From CAYSPU01 sp964432995 (lineage in GTDB: Bacteria > Verrucomicrobiota > Verrucomicrobiia > Limisphaerales > JAHDYP01), in assembly GCA_964432995.1 (NCBI GenBank), contig CAYSPU010000001.1:1-64000 (forward strand): a stretch of 64,000 bases of DNA. The letters are read 5' to 3'. The notes under the pieces are model-generated. The model did no database searches. It was given only the letters and a program-made list of their open reading frames with translations, and was not told the origin of the DNA. Positions 62,731-64,000 of this stretch are shown here, one piece after another. The stretch's first letter is position 1. Every line of letters starts with the position of its first letter. A program made the translations under genes and the position numbers.

Positions 62731-64000
62731 TCAAGGACGCAGCGTGAGCACTTCCCCCATCATCGGCCGGCTCGAGTCCAGGCCAAACCGCTCGCGAATC
62801 TGCTCCGCCAAGGCGTCGCGACGCTTGGGTTCGCCGTGGGTCAGGATCACGCGCGGCCGACTTGGGGCCAGCGGGGACAGCCACTCGAGCAATTCCCGTT
62901 GCCCGGCATGCGCGCTGAAGCCGCCCAGCGTGTGGATCCGGGCGCGCACGGCGACCTTCTCGCCGAAGATGGAGACGCTCGTGGCGCCGTCGACAAGCTG
63001 CCGGCCGAGGCTGCCTTCGGGCTGGAAGCCAACGATGAAGACCACCGTGCCATCCCGCCAGAGGTTCTGTTTGAGGTGATGCAGGATGCGCCCGGCGGTG
63101 CACATGCCGGAACCGGCCAGGATCAGACAGGGACCGGCGCAATCGTTGAGCTGGCGCGATTCGTCGGCGGTCGGCGTTGGCCGCACCGTGGTCAGATCCG
63201 CCTCGATCGGTCGCTCGCGCTGGAGCGCCTGGAAATCCTCGTCGAAAAGCTCGAGATGCCGCCGGTAGATGCGCGTGGCTTCGATCGCCATCGGGCTGTC
63301 AATGTAGATCGGGAACGGCGGCACCAGCTTCTGCCGGAACATCACCGCCAACAAATAGAGCAACAACTGGGCGCGGCCCACGGCAAAGGTCGGAATCAGG
63401 ATCTTGCTCTTCCGTTCGACGGCGGTTTTCACCAGCGACTCGAACTCGGCCAGCGTGTCGGGCAGCGGCTTGTGATCATGACCGCCGTAGGTCGACTCCA
63501 GCACCACCACGTCCCCCTGCTGGAACCCGGCCGCGTCCTTCAGCAGCGGGGCGTCCTGCCGCCCGAGGTCGCCCGAGAACACAATCGTCTGGCGACTGCC
63601 GTCGTCCTCCACGAGCAACTGGATGCTGGCGGACCCGAGCAGGTGGCCGGCTTCCACCCAGCGCGCGCGGATTCCCGGAGCCACCGGAACGAACTCGTCA
63701 TAGGCCACCGGCCGGAAGAGGGGCAGGAACCGCTCGACCTCCGCCGTCGAATACAGGGGCTCAAGCGGCGGATCTCCGGCACGCTCGCGCTTCCGGTTCG
63801 TGCGAACCAGGTCCTGCGCCTGAACGCGCGCCGAGTCGTGCAGGATGAGACTCGTCGCCTCGCGGGTGGCCTCCGTCCCGTACACCGGGCCGTCGTAACC
63901 GGCCTTGGCCAGCAACGGCAGCCGCCCCGTGTGATCCAGATGGGCGTGCGTGACGAGCACCGCCTGCAGCGCCCGCGCCTCCCAGGGCAGAGGCTCGTGA
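62731..64000 (-). CDS. Metallo-beta-lactamase/beta-CASP nuclease (RNA-specificity domain), N-terminus cut by window edge
   Basis: The frame runs without stop to the window edge, so the first strand and start lie outside; 422 residues are visible. TAHAHLDHTG-type motif VLVTHAHLDHTGRL (metal ligands), EAGHLLGSASIQLLV, FSGDLGRQDAPLL, VVVLESTYGGH, and the beta-CASP motifs DSPMAIEATRIY and LTHGEPKRRDAL identify a CPSF-type RNA nuclease/exonuclease. Residues GGFSAHAGQRELLEWL carry the C-terminal His. It probably processes or degrades RNA in the cytoplasm. A TTG or GTG inside the frame is not a real start because conserved EPLPWEARALQ precedes it. Confidence 0.92.
   Translation of the reverse strand, partial: HEPLPWEARALQAVLVTHAHLDHTGRLPLLAKAGYDGPVYGTEATREATSLILHDSARVQAQDLVRTNRKRERAGDPPLEPLYSTAEVERFLPLFRPVAYDEFVPVAPGIRARWVEAGHLLGSASIQLLVEDDGSRQTIVFSGDLGRQDAPLLKDAAGFQQGDVVVLESTYGGHDHKPLPDTLAEFESLVKTAVERKSKILIPTFAVGRAQLLLYLLAVMFRQKLVPPFPIYIDSPMAIEATRIYRRHLELFDEDFQALQRERPIEADLTTVRPTPTADESRQLNDCAGPCLILAGSGMCTAGRILHHLKQNLWRDGTVVFIVGFQPEGSLGRQLVDGATSVSIFGEKVAVRARIHTLGGFSAHAGQRELLEWLSPLAPSRPRVILTHGEPKRRDALAEQIRERFGLDSSRPMMGEVLTLRP

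Overview
The window is GC-rich and most resembles a Verrucomicrobiota genome, probably of the Limisphaerales/Pedosphaera type, and probably from a metagenome assembly because it contains a scaffold gap. The lineage call is inference. It rests on a pilus locus matching the Akkermansia Amuc_1098-1101 group, very large exported proteins rich in Asn/Thr that share a C-terminal module, Tat-exported Gfo/Idh/MocA and aldo/keto-reductase-like proteins, a DUF1080 protein, and a TrpR/TrpB2 pair. I found no rRNA, tRNA, CRISPR array, integrase or transposase gene.

Region 1 (1-24074): every gene is on the minus strand. In transcription order these are a sugar-phosphate transferase and a UDP-glucuronate decarboxylase (exopolysaccharide), a four-gene pilus/secretin operon (PilM-PilN fusion, Amuc_1100-like, Amuc_1099-like, secretin), four large exported proteins including a subtilisin, coaE, glgB (interrupted by Ns), and three minor-pilin-like genes, the last running off the window edge.

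Region 2 (24310-30242): a ketoacyl synthase, an overlapping chain-length-factor-like partner with Gln in place of the catalytic Cys, an overlapping LytS-type sensor histidine kinase, an acyl carrier protein, an MscS channel, and a convergent fabG-type reductase broken by a frameshift. It looks like a compact type II polyketide or aryl-polyene-like synthase.

Region 3 (30429-50551): carbohydrate-active and exported proteins. These are a GH43 arabinanase, a beta-helix plus propeller enzyme, an aldo/keto-reductase-like Tat protein, DUF1080, a nitroreductase, a Gfo/Idh/MocA protein, an (alpha/alpha)6-barrel protein, a 1487-aa repeat protein and a metzincin-like protease. The spacers here are packed with palindromic and dispersed repeats, several with terminal inverted repeats and no transposase.

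Region 4 (50670-58507): trpB2 and trpR, a 755-bp repeat-rich spacer, then an operon of a methyltransferase, three 2-hydroxyacyl-CoA-dehydratase/double-cubane-type proteins and their ATPase activator. One subunit is frameshifted, and another carries a dispersed repeat in frame.

Region 5 (58525-64000): a cyclic-nucleotide-binding protein, a methyltransferase coupled to a YfhO-like membrane protein, and a beta-CASP nuclease cut by the window edge.
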